Positions 30,960 to 43,412 of a stretch of DNA of 64,000 bases are shown one piece after another; positions within the stretch are counted from its first letter, which is position 1, and the number at the start of each line of letters is the position of its first letter. A program made the position numbers and the translations under genes. The notes beneath the pieces are model-generated. The model ran no database searches. It had not been told where the DNA came from and saw only the letters and a program-made list of their open reading frames with translations. Source of the DNA: Rheinheimera pacifica (lineage in GTDB: Bacteria > Pseudomonadota > Gammaproteobacteria > Enterobacterales > Alteromonadaceae); assembly GCF_900108485.1 (NCBI RefSeq), contig NZ_FNXF01000006.1, positions 166,339 to 230,338 of the forward strand. Reading direction: 5' to 3'.

Positions 30960-32339
30960 ATAACTAAGCAACATGCTGCGGCAATACCGGGTATTAATGA
31001 TCTGTGGTTTCTACCGCTGGGTGGCACCGGTGAAATTGGCATGAATCTTAACCTGTATGGCCATGCTGGCCAGTGGCTAATGGTAGATTGTGGTGTAACC
31101 TTTAACAGCCCTTTATCACCGCAATACAGTGATGCCGGCAGCTCACCAAATGCAGAAATATTGGCGGCCGATCCAACTTTTATCAGCCAGCAGAAAGACA
31201 ACTTATGTGGTATTGTCATCACACACGCGCACGAAGATCATATTGGTGCTTTGCCGCAGTTATGGCAGCGTTTTAACTGTCCGGTGTATACCACGCCTTT
31301 TACCGCTGAAATTCTACGCCGTAAGTTAAGTGGGCTTGGCTTAGCTGACAAAGTACCCGTAATTGAAGTATTAAGCGGCGCCACTATAAATATCGGCCCG
31401 TTCTGTTTGCATTGGCTGGCTATTACTCATTCTATTCCTGAGCCCCATGCTTTAGTGATCAAAACTGCAGCCGGTACAGTGTTTCATACCGCTGACTGGA
31501 AAATGGACGCCAGCCCCATCACCGGCCGGGCCTTTAAAAGCGCCGCATTTAAGCGCCTGGCGCAGCACAATATTACGGCTATGGTGTGCGACTCTACCAA
31601 CGCCTTGAGAGAGGGGTTTTCTCTGTCTGAAACCGACTGCCATAATGCCTTGTTACAGGTAGTTAAAGCCGCAACAGGCCGGGTAGTGGTAACGGGGTTT
31701 AGTTCTAACGTGGGCAGGCTGATTTCACTGGCCCGCATAGCGGCTAAAACCGGCCGGTATCTGGCGTTGCTTGGCCGCTCGCTGGATAATATGGTGGGCG
31801 CAGCCCGCGCTACCGGCTATTGGCCAGATGAGTTAACAATAGTAGACGCCGGCCATATTGGTTATCTGCCAAAAGAAGAAGTGCTGGTTATTGCTACCGG
31901 CTCACAGGGTGAACCGCGCGCCGCACTTAACCGCCTTGCCGATGATAATCATCCGTTGTTGTTGCTGGAGCAGGGGGATCTGGTGATTTTCAGCTCTATT
32001 ATTATTCCCGGCAATGAAATGCTGATTAGCCGCCTGGTAGAGAAATTTAACGCCCGTAATATTCAAACTCTGCAAAGCCATGATACCGAGCTGCCTATTC
32101 ATGTGTCCGGTCATCCAAACAGAGGCGAGCTGGATTTACTCTACCGCTGGGTGCAGCCACAAATTGCCGTGCCGGTTCACGGCGAAGCGGCGCATTTAGC
32201 CGCTAATGCCGACGTGGCCAAAGCCGCCGGCGTACCACAGCAACTTACCGGTTTAAACGGCGATTTGTTTGTACTGGCGCCAGTACCACGCCTATGGCCG
32301 GGTTTTACTAAGGCCGGGCGTATTGCGTTAATACGTTGA
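30960..32339 (+). CDS. RNase J-like beta-CASP metallo-beta-lactamase nuclease, probable ATA start
   Basis: A 459-residue reading from ATA 30960. The domain opens with LWFLPLGGTGEIGMN, which RNase J-type proteins need as their first strand, so ATG 31041 is too late. The frame is open only from 30948, and no ATG, GTG or TTG lies between there and 31041. AAAAGGAG at 30946-30953 stands 6 bases before ATA 30960. The zinc motif is THAHEDHIGALPQ, with further ligands in HTADWKMD and, near the C-terminus, PVHGEAAH. It is short for RNase J (about 550), lacking most of the C-terminal domain. It is probably an RNA exo/endonuclease, by inference. Confidence 0.82.
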   Translation: MTKQHAAAIPGINDLWFLPLGGTGEIGMNLNLYGHAGQWLMVDCGVTFNSPLSPQYSDAGSSPNAEILAADPTFISQQKDNLCGIVITHAHEDHIGALPQLWQRFNCPVYTTPFTAEILRRKLSGLGLADKVPVIEVLSGATINIGPFCLHWLAITHSIPEPHALVIKTAAGTVFHTADWKMDASPITGRAFKSAAFKRLAQHNITAMVCDSTNALREGFSLSETDCHNALLQVVKAATGRVVVTGFSSNVGRLISLARIAAKTGRYLALLGRSLDNMVGAARATGYWPDELTIVDAGHIGYLPKEEVLVIATGSQGEPRAALNRLADDNHPLLLLEQGDLVIFSSIIIPGNEMLISRLVEKFNARNIQTLQSHDTELPIHVSGHPNRGELDLLYRWVQPQIAVPVHGEAAHLAANADVAKAAGVPQQLTGLNGDLFVLAPVPRLWPGFTKAGRIALIR

Positions 32340-32406
32340 AGATCGAATTCAAACTAGCTTGAATAAAGCTGCGTAGCTGGGTTACCTGAAAAACCGTGAG
32401 GTACAA

Positions 32407-33228
32407 ATGACAGTTAAGTTTTCTCCTGCTCTGATATCCAGCCTGCTCCTAGCCAGCCCGGTGTTGGCAGACCAACCCGCGTTACCGCTGTGGGAAGCGG
32501 GTTTAATCGGTATTAACGTCAATCAGTTGGCGTATCCGGGTTCAGATCAGCTGGTGCGGCGCAACTTTGTATTGCCGTATCTGATTTATCGCGGCGATAT
32601 ACTGCGCGCAGATCGTAATAATGTTGGCTTGCGCGCATTTAAAACCGACTCTCTGGAACTGGATATGGGGTTTGCCGGCTCGCTGGGCTCGTCCGATGAC
32701 GATATTACCGTACGAGAAGGTATGGACGACTTGGGCATTTTAGTAGAAGCGGGACCGCGCCTGCGCTGGACATTAAGCGAGGATTTTTTCGGTGCCAGAG
32801 TACGGGCTGATTTCCCATTACGGGCGGTGTTTGATCTGGACGACAGCCTGCGTTATAGCGGCGTAAGCTTTGAACCAGGGCTAAATGCCGATCTTATTAC
32901 TGCGGCTCAGACGTTTTACTCCTTCGGAGTTAGTGCACTGTTTGGCAACGAAAAGTTAAACGATTATTTTTATCAGGTATCAGAAGCCGATGTTACTGCG
33001 CAGCGGCCGTTTTACGATGCTCAAGCCGGTTTAATTGCCCTTAGAGGCTCGGCCAGTGTGGGTAAAAAGTTCTCTGATAAATGGCGCGGCTTCGGCTTTG
33101 CCCGCTATGAATGGACACAGGGCGCTAAAAATGCCAACAGCCCGTTGCTGGTGCAAACGGGGGGCTGGTCGTTTGGTGTCGGTATCACCTACATCTGGGC
33201 AGAATCGGCACGTAAAGTAACGAATTAA
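32407..33228 (+). CDS. MipA/OmpV family outer membrane protein
   Basis: A 273-residue protein with a signal peptide (cut near VLA|DQPA, residue 21). Alternating beta segments end with an aromatic C-terminus, as in outer membrane barrels, and GPRLRWTLSEDFFGARVRAD fits the MipA/OmpV family. MipA is a scaffold for murein enzymes in E. coli, while many relatives have other or unknown roles. TGAGGT lies before ATG 32407. Confidence 0.88.
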   Translation: MTVKFSPALISSLLLASPVLADQPALPLWEAGLIGINVNQLAYPGSDQLVRRNFVLPYLIYRGDILRADRNNVGLRAFKTDSLELDMGFAGSLGSSDDDITVREGMDDLGILVEAGPRLRWTLSEDFFGARVRADFPLRAVFDLDDSLRYSGVSFEPGLNADLITAAQTFYSFGVSALFGNEKLNDYFYQVSEADVTAQRPFYDAQAGLIALRGSASVGKKFSDKWRGFGFARYEWTQGAKNANSPLLVQTGGWSFGVGITYIWAESARKVTN

Positions 33229-33289
33229 AAATAAACCAAGCGGCCTGCCGGTATTCAGCAGGCTGCATCAGCTTATGCTCAGAGTATAC

Positions 33290-34129
33290 TCAGAGATTAA
33301 ACTGCGCAAAATCTTCGCTGCTGTGGCGCTCTGGCAACTGCGGGCCGTCACCAAAGTTGCGGTTTACAATATAACCACGTTTAACAGCAGGGCGCTCATC
33401 AAGTTGCTTTGCCCAGCGCATCAGGTGTTTATAGCTTTGGGTATCTAAAAACTCTGCGGCATTGTAAGCACGGTTTAGCGCTATACCGCCATACCACGGC
33501 CATATTGCCATATCAGCAATGCCATATTCATCACCGGCAATAAATTCATGCTGTGCCAGCTGTTTGTCCAGTACATCCAACTGCCGCTTGGTTTCCATGG
33601 CATAGCGGTTTATCGGGTACTCGTACTTTTCCGGTGCGTAAGCATAAAAATGGCCAAAACCGCCACCGACAAAAGGTGCACTGCCCATTTGCCAGAATAG
33701 CCAGTTCAGTACCTCAGTGCGCTTGGCGCTGTCTTTGGGTAAAAAAGCGCCGAATTTTTCTGCCAGATACAACAAAATAGAACCGGATTCAAAGACTCTG
33801 GTACCGTTGCTGGTATCCAGCAGCGCCGGAATTTTTGAATTGGGGTTTACCTCAACAAAACCACTACCAAACTGGTCGCCATCTTTAATGCTGATAAGCC
33901 AGGCGTCGTATTCAGCGCCGCTGTGGCCAGCCGCCAGCAGTTCTTCCAGCATAATGTTTACTTTAACGCCGTTGGGTGTAGCCAGTGAGTACAGCTGCAA
34001 AGGGTGTTTACCTTTGGGTAACACTTTATCGTGGGTAGCACCGGAAACAGGGCGGTTAATACTGGCAAACTGGCCGCCATTTTCGGAGTGCCACTGCCAG
34101 ACTTTGGGTGGGGTATACTGTTGGCTCAT
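33290..34129 (-). CDS. yghU: Glutathione-dependent disulfide-bond oxidoreductase YghU
   Basis: A 279-residue GST-fold protein collinear with E. coli YghU (288). The N-terminus FASINRPVSGATHDKVLPKG, the segment EVNPNSKIPALLD and FESGSILLYLAEKFG (GSH site) match. The C-terminal helical domain has GDEYGIADMAIWPWYGG. It reduces disulfides with glutathione in the cytosol. AGGAGACATT lies before ATG 34129. It is the last complete backbone gene before the island. Confidence 0.95.
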   Translation of the reverse strand: MSQQYTPPKVWQWHSENGGQFASINRPVSGATHDKVLPKGKHPLQLYSLATPNGVKVNIMLEELLAAGHSGAEYDAWLISIKDGDQFGSGFVEVNPNSKIPALLDTSNGTRVFESGSILLYLAEKFGAFLPKDSAKRTEVLNWLFWQMGSAPFVGGGFGHFYAYAPEKYEYPINRYAMETKRQLDVLDKQLAQHEFIAGDEYGIADMAIWPWYGGIALNRAYNAAEFLDTQSYKHLMRWAKQLDERPAVKRGYIVNRNFGDGPQLPERHSSEDFAQFNL

Positions 34130-34276
34130 AATGTCTCCTTAAGCTGGGCGGATAAAATATATTTACGATGAATAGGCTTATACAAGATATAGTTACGCAG
34201 GCAAAACATCTCAAGGGGCTGATAAACAACATGCATACCACTTTGTTCTACCTGATAACCAAACCGACTAATCACT

Positions 34277-34762
34277 ATGCAGCTTAAATGGCTTAGTTCA
34301 CTAGCACAGGTAACTGCCCAACAGTGGGATGCGCTGTTTACCAACGATAAACTACACGACACTAATCTTTTTTGCCGGCATGCTTTTTTACTGGCGCTGG
34401 AGCAGGGTGGCAGTGTAGATAGTGTCAACAGCACCGGCGCCAAGCGGCATAGCGGCTGGTATAGCCAGCATCTTACGCTATGGCAGGACAACATTTTGCT
34501 GGCTGCTGTACCCGGCTATATTAAAAGCCACTCCTATGGCGAATACCTGTTCGACTGGCAAATTGCTGAGGCGTATCAACAGCACCAGCTGGCTTATTAC
34601 CCCAAATGGATAGCCGCTATTCGAGGGTTAGCCGGGATTCGGGAAATTTCTCATATAATGATGACTAAGAATATGTTTTTTATGAAATTCATTATTTCGC
34701 CATTTACTCACTTTCAAACCGATGCTCCGAGTACAGTCTGCTTCATCTGGGAGCAAACATGA
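34277..34762 (+). pseudogene. Truncated COG3146-type acyltransferase (FemAB/GNAT-like)
   Basis: Residues 1-115 (to base 34621) match the N-terminus of the predicted N-acyltransferase family COG3146: CRHAFLLALEQGGSV, KSHSYGEYLFDW and AYYPKWIAAI. Full-length members have about 370-390 residues and continue with a PFTPVTGPRL-type segment. Here the frame continues for 46 unrelated residues (RGLAGIREISH...) to a stop at 34762, overlapping ynfA. No remainder of the gene is found in the window. The break marks the left edge of the metal-resistance island. Confidence 0.82.
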
Positions 34763-35069
34763 TCACTGCCATGCCTGCGAGCATTAGCCCCACGCCAGCC
34801 AGATCCCAGCGGTGTGGTTGAATGCCATCTACTCCCCACAACCAGACTATTGCTATTGTTACGTATACTCCGCCATAAGCCGCGTAAACACGTCCAGCAG
34901 CCGTTGGGTGAAGCGTTAACAACCAGGCAAATAATGCCAGACTGATTGCAGCAGGTAACAGCACCCAGGCTGAAGCTCCTTTTTTCAGCCACAAGTAAGG
35001 CAAATAGCAACCGACAATTTCTGCTATTGCAGTAATGATAAATAAACCTAACGTTGTAATGACGGTCAC
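34743..35069 (-). CDS. ynfA: YnfA family small membrane protein
   Basis: A 108-residue protein if translated from GTG 35069, exactly the length of E. coli YnfA. An ATG at 35096 would overlap the CDF gene. Four membrane helices are clear, with the conserved [19 protein letters not shown] and [20 protein letters not shown]. YnfA belongs to the SMR-like small transporters. Here it is linked to a metal exporter: its GTG lies one base after the stop of the CDF gene, so both are probably on one transcript. Confidence 0.9.
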   Translation of the reverse strand: MTVITTLGLFIITAIAEIVGCYLPYLWLKKGASAWVLLPAAISLALFAWLLTLHPTAAGRVYAAYGGVYVTIAIVWLWGVDGIQPHRWDLAGVGLMLAGMAVIMFAPR

Positions 35070-35070
35070 T

Positions 35071-35979
35071 TCACTGCACCTTATCCGGGACTTCATCCCG
35101 ACAATGTTCTTGTGTTAACTCCAGTTCTATCGTGGTATGTGCTAAATCAAACTGCTCCAATGCGTTAGCAATACGCAGCTTAATATCGGCATAATGGTTT
35201 GCAGTAAATGCCTTGCTGGCGTTGGTTACCACATGTGCGGTGAGTACATGATGTTCACCATCAAGCGACCAGAGATGCAGGTGATGAATGCTGTCTAACT
35301 CATCAATTTTCAGCAAAGTATCTTGGATTTCATTTTGCAATTTGCTATCTGGCGCGGCTTGCAGAAATAAACGCGCAGTTGTGCTGAGGTTTCGTAAAAC
35401 ATTAACCAAAATAAATAAGGTGAAACCAATAGAAAGCAAAGGGTCAAGGATAGGCCAATCCACAAATTGCAGCACAATAGCCACAACCAAAACTGCAACC
35501 CACCCAAGAACGTCTTCAAGCAAATGCCAATTCAGCACTTTTTCATTCAGTGTATTTCCTTTACTCAAGCGGTAAGCGGCAAAGCCATTGACTGCAACAC
35601 CCAGCACAGCTAAAGCCAGCATTCCCTCGGTCATTGGCATTACCGGGTTAGCCAGTCGCGGTATTGCCTCAGTCAGAACCCATACCGATCCGCCAATAAG
35701 AACCAAGCTGTTTATTAACGCACCCAACAATGACAGCCGGCGATAACCATAAGTAAATTTATGATTCGCAGACTTACGACCAAGTCGGTTTAATAACCAA
35801 GAACTGCCAATTGACAAGCAGTCACCCAAATCATGTACCGCATCTGCCATAATTGCCGTGCTGTTGGTTAACCAACCTCCGATAAACTCAATTAGGGTAA
35901 ACACTAAATTAAGAAAAAACGCCATAGCGATGCGACTGTCACTTTCATCTTTTTGCTGGGAATGGTTGTGCTGGTGCAT
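35071..35979 (-). CDS. Cation diffusion facilitator (CzcD/ZitB type)
   Basis: A 302-residue CDF exporter with six membrane helices. The N-terminus is His-rich (MHQHNHSQ). The metal site in helix 2 reads ADAVHDLGD (His and Asp ligands, as in zinc exporters), and helix 5 has [10 protein letters not shown]. The cytoplasmic domain has [19 protein letters not shown]. It should export Zn2+ (possibly Cd2+ or Co2+) in exchange for protons. It is followed by ynfA and divergent from nothing; the regulator gene next to it lies on the same strand, 31 bases upstream. Confidence 0.93.
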   Translation of the reverse strand: MHQHNHSQQKDESDSRIAMAFFLNLVFTLIEFIGGWLTNSTAIMADAVHDLGDCLSIGSSWLLNRLGRKSANHKFTYGYRRLSLLGALINSLVLIGGSVWVLTEAIPRLANPVMPMTEGMLALAVLGVAVNGFAAYRLSKGNTLNEKVLNWHLLEDVLGWVAVLVVAIVLQFVDWPILDPLLSIGFTLFILVNVLRNLSTTARLFLQAAPDSKLQNEIQDTLLKIDELDSIHHLHLWSLDGEHHVLTAHVVTNASKAFTANHYADIKLRIANALEQFDLAHTTIELELTQEHCRDEVPDKVQ

Positions 35980-36010
35980 TAAGACTCACCTATTTATTGC
36001 TGATAACAAC

Positions 36011-36421
36011 TTAGTTGGTTTGACTAACGGCTTCATTCAGTTGTTTTAAAATACCACAGTGCTCTACCGTGCGCTTCGAGTTGCAGCTAAGACGTAAAGC
36101 CTTTAGTTGTTTATTAAGCTGCGTTAAATCCGCTATGCGACGTTCTACCTGCTCGATATGCTGTTCAATCATCTGATTGACATCATCACACTGCAACATA
36201 GGCGAGTGATGCAGTGTCAGTAACTGACGAATTTCTGCCAAACTCAGATCTAAACTCCGGCAGTGTTTAATGAATAGCAACCGCTCGATATCAGCGTGAT
36301 CGTAGAGGCGGAAATTACCATCGCTACGTAATTTCGCAGCAAGAAGCTGTTCCTTTTCATAGTGACGGATGGTTTGCACAGAACAGCCAGAGATTTTTGC
36401 CAGCTCTCCAATCTTGATCAT
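36011..36421 (-). CDS. MerR-family Cd(II)/Pb(II)-responsive regulator (CadR/PbrR-like)
   Basis: A 136-residue protein from ATG 36421; an upstream ATG at 36544 lies outside the family's N-terminus. The HTH is MIKIGELAKISGCSVQTIRHYE, followed by a dimer helix. The metal residues are LQCDDVN (Cys near 77) and the C-terminal CNSKRTVEHC pair, the CadR/PbrR pattern. It faces the CDF gene at 36498 across a MerR-type promoter with a 19-base spacer. It probably activates that gene when Cd, Pb or Zn is present. Confidence 0.92.
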   Translation of the reverse strand: MIKIGELAKISGCSVQTIRHYEKEQLLAAKLRSDGNFRLYDHADIERLLFIKHCRSLDLSLAEIRQLLTLHHSPMLQCDDVNQMIEQHIEQVERRIADLTQLNKQLKALRLSCNSKRTVEHCGILKQLNEAVSQTN

Positions 36422-36435
36422 CTCGATACTGCCTA

Positions 36436-36466
36436 TTGACTCTATAGTAACTACAGAGTTTAAACT
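36436..36466 (+). promoter_or_regulatory. MerR-type promoter and operator between regulator and CDF gene
   Basis: -35 TTGACT (36436-36441) and -10 TAAACT (36461-36466) are 19 bases apart, the long spacer that MerR proteins untwist. An interrupted palindrome, ACTCTATAGT-A-ACTACAGAGT (36439-36459), fills the spacer. Confidence 0.8.
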
Positions 36467-36497
36467 AGGTTTCATATCAACCCAAGGTTTATCGGTT

Positions 36498-37403
36498 ATG
36501 AATGCAAAATGCTGTTCCAATGATAAGTGTAGCGAAACGGGCAACAGTGAAAATAGCGCCGTTGATGCACCTGATAAGCATGCAAAATATGCCTACCTTA
36601 GTGAATTCAGGGTGACTAAAATGGACTGCCCTGCCGAAGAGCGTTTGATCCGTATGGCGCTGGAAACAGTTGAGCCTGGTGTTCTGCTACAGTTTGATAT
36701 CCCACAAAGGCAGGTTCACGTTTTTCACACAGTTAATGCCAATGAAATTACACCAAAAATGCACAGCTTAGGGCTGGGCGCATCGCTGACAAAGACCGGG
36801 CCGGTGAAACACGAAGAGGTAACGCAGGCCAGACAATCCACAGCATCAGGTTCGCAGCGTGAGGGGTTAATTTTAAAGTGGTTGCTGGGCATTAACGCGG
36901 TGATGTTTGCAGTAGAGTTTGTGACCGGTTGGCTGGCTCAATCAACCGGGTTAATAGCCGACTCTTTGGATATGTTTGCCGATGCAGCGGTATACGGGGT
37001 TGCGCTATACGCAGTCGGGCGTAGTAGCAAGGTTCAATTAAACGCCGCACAGCTTGCCGGCTGGCTGCAATTAATTTTAGCTTTTGGGGTGATCAGTGAG
37101 GTGATACGGCGCTACCTGTTTGGTAACGAGCCTGTGTCGACGTTGATGTTAATTATGGGCGCTATTGCTTTGGTTGCTAATGTGATCTGTCTTTCGTTAA
37201 TTCATCAACAAAAAGAAAGCGGCGCGCATATGAAAGCCAGTTGGATTTTTTCTGCAAATGACGTTATCGCAAATGCAGGGGTGATTTTGGCCGGATTATT
37301 AGTCACCTGGACCGGGTCACGCTATCCGGATCTGGTAATAGGGTTCATCATTGGATTAGTTGTACTCAATGGTGCGCGCAGGATTTTACAGCTAAAAGCG
37401 TAG
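36498..37403 (+). CDS. CDF-like cation transporter with N-terminal HMA-like domain (copy 1)
   Basis: A 301-residue protein from ATG 36498. The N-terminus (about 1-95) has two Cys pairs (AKCCSNDKC) and an HMA-like strand-helix with VTKMDCPAEERLIRMALE, where only one Cys of the usual CxxC remains. The membrane part (about 118-300) has six helices, including GLIADSLDMFADAAVYG and MKASWIFSANDVIANAG. The usual CDF site (DxxxD and HxxxD) is altered. It should export the metal sensed by the divergent CadR-like regulator. A close paralogue lies at 62652-63548. Confidence 0.87.
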   Translation: MNAKCCSNDKCSETGNSENSAVDAPDKHAKYAYLSEFRVTKMDCPAEERLIRMALETVEPGVLLQFDIPQRQVHVFHTVNANEITPKMHSLGLGASLTKTGPVKHEEVTQARQSTASGSQREGLILKWLLGINAVMFAVEFVTGWLAQSTGLIADSLDMFADAAVYGVALYAVGRSSKVQLNAAQLAGWLQLILAFGVISEVIRRYLFGNEPVSTLMLIMGAIALVANVICLSLIHQQKESGAHMKASWIFSANDVIANAGVILAGLLVTWTGSRYPDLVIGFIIGLVVLNGARRILQLKA

Positions 37404-37456
37404 CTTGTTATTAAGTCGCAATAGCGCTACCATAGCGCTAACTTACTGAGGGATTT

Positions 37457-37822
37457 ATGTTAGGTCGTACATCAGGCTTATTATTACTGTTGCTGATTAT
37501 GATGAATCATGCCGTGATGGCCTGTGATGCGTTAGTTATGCATTTGCCCGATCATGCCCATACCTACACTGACCTGCAACATGAACACTGCCACTCAGAT
37601 ACCCTTTTCGACGTAAGCAGTGAGCAAGTCACTGCACATAACGTTGAACATAACTCTGAGCATGATACCGACGAACACAGTAATCATGCTCATGTCACCT
37701 GCTATATCGCTTTTTTTCAGGGCATGGAGGTGCTTAACTTCCGTGACAGCGTTATAGCCGCTACCCAACCAGGGTTAAACCTCATTAGCTATCGCCCACC
37801 GGTGCCGCCGCCAAATATCTGA
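37457..37822 (+). CDS. CzcI-like small His-rich periplasmic protein
   Basis: A 121-residue protein with a signal peptide (LLLLLLIMMNHAVMACDA). The middle is loaded with His, Asp and Glu (HLPDHAHTYTDLQHEHCHSD, EHNSEHDTDEHSNHAHVTC). The C-terminus is Pro-rich (RPPVPPP). Small proteins of this kind (CzcI) precede czcC in many Czc operons and are thought to modulate efflux. It begins the CzcCBA set here. GAGGGA lies before ATG 37457. Confidence 0.75.
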   Translation: MLGRTSGLLLLLLIMMNHAVMACDALVMHLPDHAHTYTDLQHEHCHSDTLFDVSSEQVTAHNVEHNSEHDTDEHSNHAHVTCYIAFFQGMEVLNFRDSVIAATQPGLNLISYRPPVPPPNI

Positions 37823-37872
37823 TCCTGCTTGTTTATCCTTTTTATTAACGATTAACTTTCAGGAGCATACCC

Positions 37873-39117
37873 ATGCGTATGACACTAATGCTGCCAGCAA
37901 TACTGGCGGCGGTATTTTGCGCGCTTCCGCTACGTGCAGAGCCGCAAGCACTGACATTACAACAGGCAATAGATAAAACGCTGCAACACAACCCTCAGCT
38001 GCATCAGTTTAAATTTACGCAACAGCGTCTGTTTGCAGAGCGTGATTTGCAAAGCCTTAAACCCGGTTATCAACTCGGTGTAGAGCTTGAGAATGTTGCG
38101 GGCACCGGAGAGGCCAGAGGGCTGGCCGGTGCTGAGCTGACAGTCGCCTTATCTTCCGTGATAGAGCTGGATAACAAAGCTCAGTGGCGCGCTGCGGTAG
38201 TAGACGCCAGGCTCAATACTCTTGATTGGCAGCAACAAGCGCAAACCCTCGATGTGCTGGCCGAACTTACCCGCAATTATATTAATCTATTGGCCAGCCA
38301 GCAGGAATTGACACTGACAGAAGAGGCAGTAGAGCTCTCAGAAGCCCTGCTGCAAAGCGCAGAAAAACGTGCCGCCAGCGGTGCCTTGTCAGATGCTGAA
38401 ATCATGCGGGCAAAGGCGCAACTGGCTCAGGTTCAGATCGGGCGGGACGCCCTGTTGCAGCGCATTGAGCGGCAAAAAATAGCCATAGCACGTTTTTGGG
38501 GTGATACCAGCGCCAACTTTAACGTTGTGGCAGGTAATTTGTTTGCTTTTGGTCAAAGCCGCCCTTTTGCCGAGCTGTATCAGCGGCTGCAACAATCGCC
38601 GGCGTTAACCATTTTTGCCTCTGAACGTCGGTTAAAAGACGCTGAAGTGCGACTGGCGCAAAGCCAAAACCGCGCAGATCTGAGTTGGCAAGTAGGGGTA
38701 AGACGCTATCAGGCCAGTGACGATACAGGCCTTACCTTTGGTATCTCAGTGCCATTATTTGCTGAACGTCGCAATAGTGCAGCCATCGAAGCTGCGCTGG
38801 CAGAGCGAAACAATGTCGAGTATCGGCAGCAGGATAGCTTACTGATCCTGCATGAACGCTTGTTTGATGCCTACTCGCAACGGCAGCAATTCATTACCAG
38901 TCACCAACAGTTGGCGCAGTACGTGATCCCCAACCTGGAACAAGCGCTGGATCTTACGCGTGATGCATACCAGCGCGGGCGCTCAAATTATCAGGATTGG
39001 CTTAATGCCCAGCAAGAATTGTTGCAGGCAAAAAGACAAATACTGGAAACCGCCACTGCGGTGCTATTGAGCCAGGCGACGATTGAACAGCTTACCGCCG
39101 AGCCGGTAACGCAGTAA
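37873..39117 (+). CDS. czcC: CzcC-type outer membrane efflux protein (TolC family)
   Basis: A 414-residue protein with a signal peptide (cut near LRA|EPQA) and two OEP domains made of long helices (QQAIDKTLQHNPQLHQF; TRDAYQRGRSNYQDWLNAQQ near the C-terminus). It forms the outer channel for CzcBA, taking metal out of the cell. CAGGAG lies before ATG 37873. It is followed by czcB after 78 bases. Confidence 0.9.
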   Translation: MRMTLMLPAILAAVFCALPLRAEPQALTLQQAIDKTLQHNPQLHQFKFTQQRLFAERDLQSLKPGYQLGVELENVAGTGEARGLAGAELTVALSSVIELDNKAQWRAAVVDARLNTLDWQQQAQTLDVLAELTRNYINLLASQQELTLTEEAVELSEALLQSAEKRAASGALSDAEIMRAKAQLAQVQIGRDALLQRIERQKIAIARFWGDTSANFNVVAGNLFAFGQSRPFAELYQRLQQSPALTIFASERRLKDAEVRLAQSQNRADLSWQVGVRRYQASDDTGLTFGISVPLFAERRNSAAIEAALAERNNVEYRQQDSLLILHERLFDAYSQRQQFITSHQQLAQYVIPNLEQALDLTRDAYQRGRSNYQDWLNAQQELLQAKRQILETATAVLLSQATIEQLTAEPVTQ

Positions 39118-39195
39118 CTGACAAGATTATTGCCCCGCTGCCGCACTTCATTAACTGTGCGACGTGGCAAACAGAACATACAGGAAGATAGCATT

Positions 39196-40215
39196 ATGAA
39201 ACCACATGTAACACTGGCAATGTTTATTGCAGCCTGGCTGATGCCGATGCAAGTAATGGCTGCCAATGAGCAAGAACAAGCTCACGTCCATGCCAAAGAA
39301 CAAGCGGTAAAGCCGCAATCTGACACTAAGAAAAATGAAGAGCACGAAGAACATGAAGAACACAATGAGCATGAAGGGCACGACGAAAACGACGAGCATG
39401 AACACAACGAAACCCTAAGCAGCCGCATTAGTGATGATATGGCTACGGCGGTTAATATTGTCACAGACCGTGCTGACAGCCAGCGATTACGCCAACATCA
39501 GGTTGTTTATGGCAAGCTTAGCGCTGATCCAAACCGCATCAGCCATGTTAATGCCCGTTTTCCCGGTATTCTTACCTCGGTGAAATTCTCGCTGGGTGAC
39601 AGCGTAAAAGCAGGCGATGTACTGGCCGTTGTCGAGTCAAATGAGAGCTTAAATACCTATACCATTAAAGCGCCAATTGACGGCGTTATTATTCAGCGCA
39701 GCGCCAATGTTGGTGAAGTCGCACAGCAGCAGACGCTGTTTAGCATTGCTGATTTTGGCGGCCTGTGGGCAGATTTTCGCCTGTACCCGTCACAACAAGA
39801 TGCTGTCGCGACAGGACAAAAAGTGGTCATTATGGCCGCTGACACTGAGATTAACGGCGTAATTGCGCATATCATCCCATCATTAACCCAGCCCTATCAA
39901 CTGGCCAGAGTTAAGCTGGATAACCGTGACGGTAAACTGTCGTCCGGGCAATTGATCGAAGGTGCTGTGATAAGCGGTGAATTCAACGTTGAGCTTGCCG
40001 TTAAAAAATCGGCCATTCAAATACTGGACAATAAAAGCGGTGTCTTCGTGAAAAATAATAGCGAATATGTCTTTTCCCCATTGCAGCTTGGCCGTAGCGA
40101 CATGGATTATGTCGAAGTGATTGCCGGTTTAAAGCCCGGCCAGTTGTATGTCACTACAAACAGCTATCTGTTAAAAGCGGATATTGAAAAATCTGAAGCC
40201 GAGCATGATCATTAA
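39196..40215 (+). CDS. czcB: CzcB-type periplasmic adaptor with His/Glu-rich N-terminus
   Basis: A 339-residue membrane fusion protein from ATG 39196 (AGGAAG upstream; the ATG-like start at 39130 would spoil the signal peptide). After the signal (ends near VMA|ANEQ) a strongly charged region (about 35-75) alternates His, Glu and Asp (EEHEEHEEHNEHEGHDENDE). It is probably a metal-binding tail. The lipoyl/barrel-sandwich region (SVKAGDVLAVVESNESLNTY, KAPIDGVIIQRSANVGEVA) and beta-barrel follow. It links CzcA to CzcC. Confidence 0.9.
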   Translation: MKPHVTLAMFIAAWLMPMQVMAANEQEQAHVHAKEQAVKPQSDTKKNEEHEEHEEHNEHEGHDENDEHEHNETLSSRISDDMATAVNIVTDRADSQRLRQHQVVYGKLSADPNRISHVNARFPGILTSVKFSLGDSVKAGDVLAVVESNESLNTYTIKAPIDGVIIQRSANVGEVAQQQTLFSIADFGGLWADFRLYPSQQDAVATGQKVVIMAADTEINGVIAHIIPSLTQPYQLARVKLDNRDGKLSSGQLIEGAVISGEFNVELAVKKSAIQILDNKSGVFVKNNSEYVFSPLQLGRSDMDYVEVIAGLKPGQLYVTTNSYLLKADIEKSEAEHDH

Positions 40216-43347
<3,132 letters not shown>

Positions 43348-43358
43348 TCATTAACCTG

Positions 43359-43396
43359 CTTCGCTGCAGCATTGGGCTGCAGCGAAGAACGTTTTG
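43359..43396 (+). terminator. Terminator after czcA
   Basis: Perfect 11-base stem CTTCGCTGCAG / CTGCAGCGAAG with a 7-base loop, then AACGTTTT. Confidence 0.8.
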
Positions 43397-43412
43397 GCAA
43401 TAGTATGGGTGT

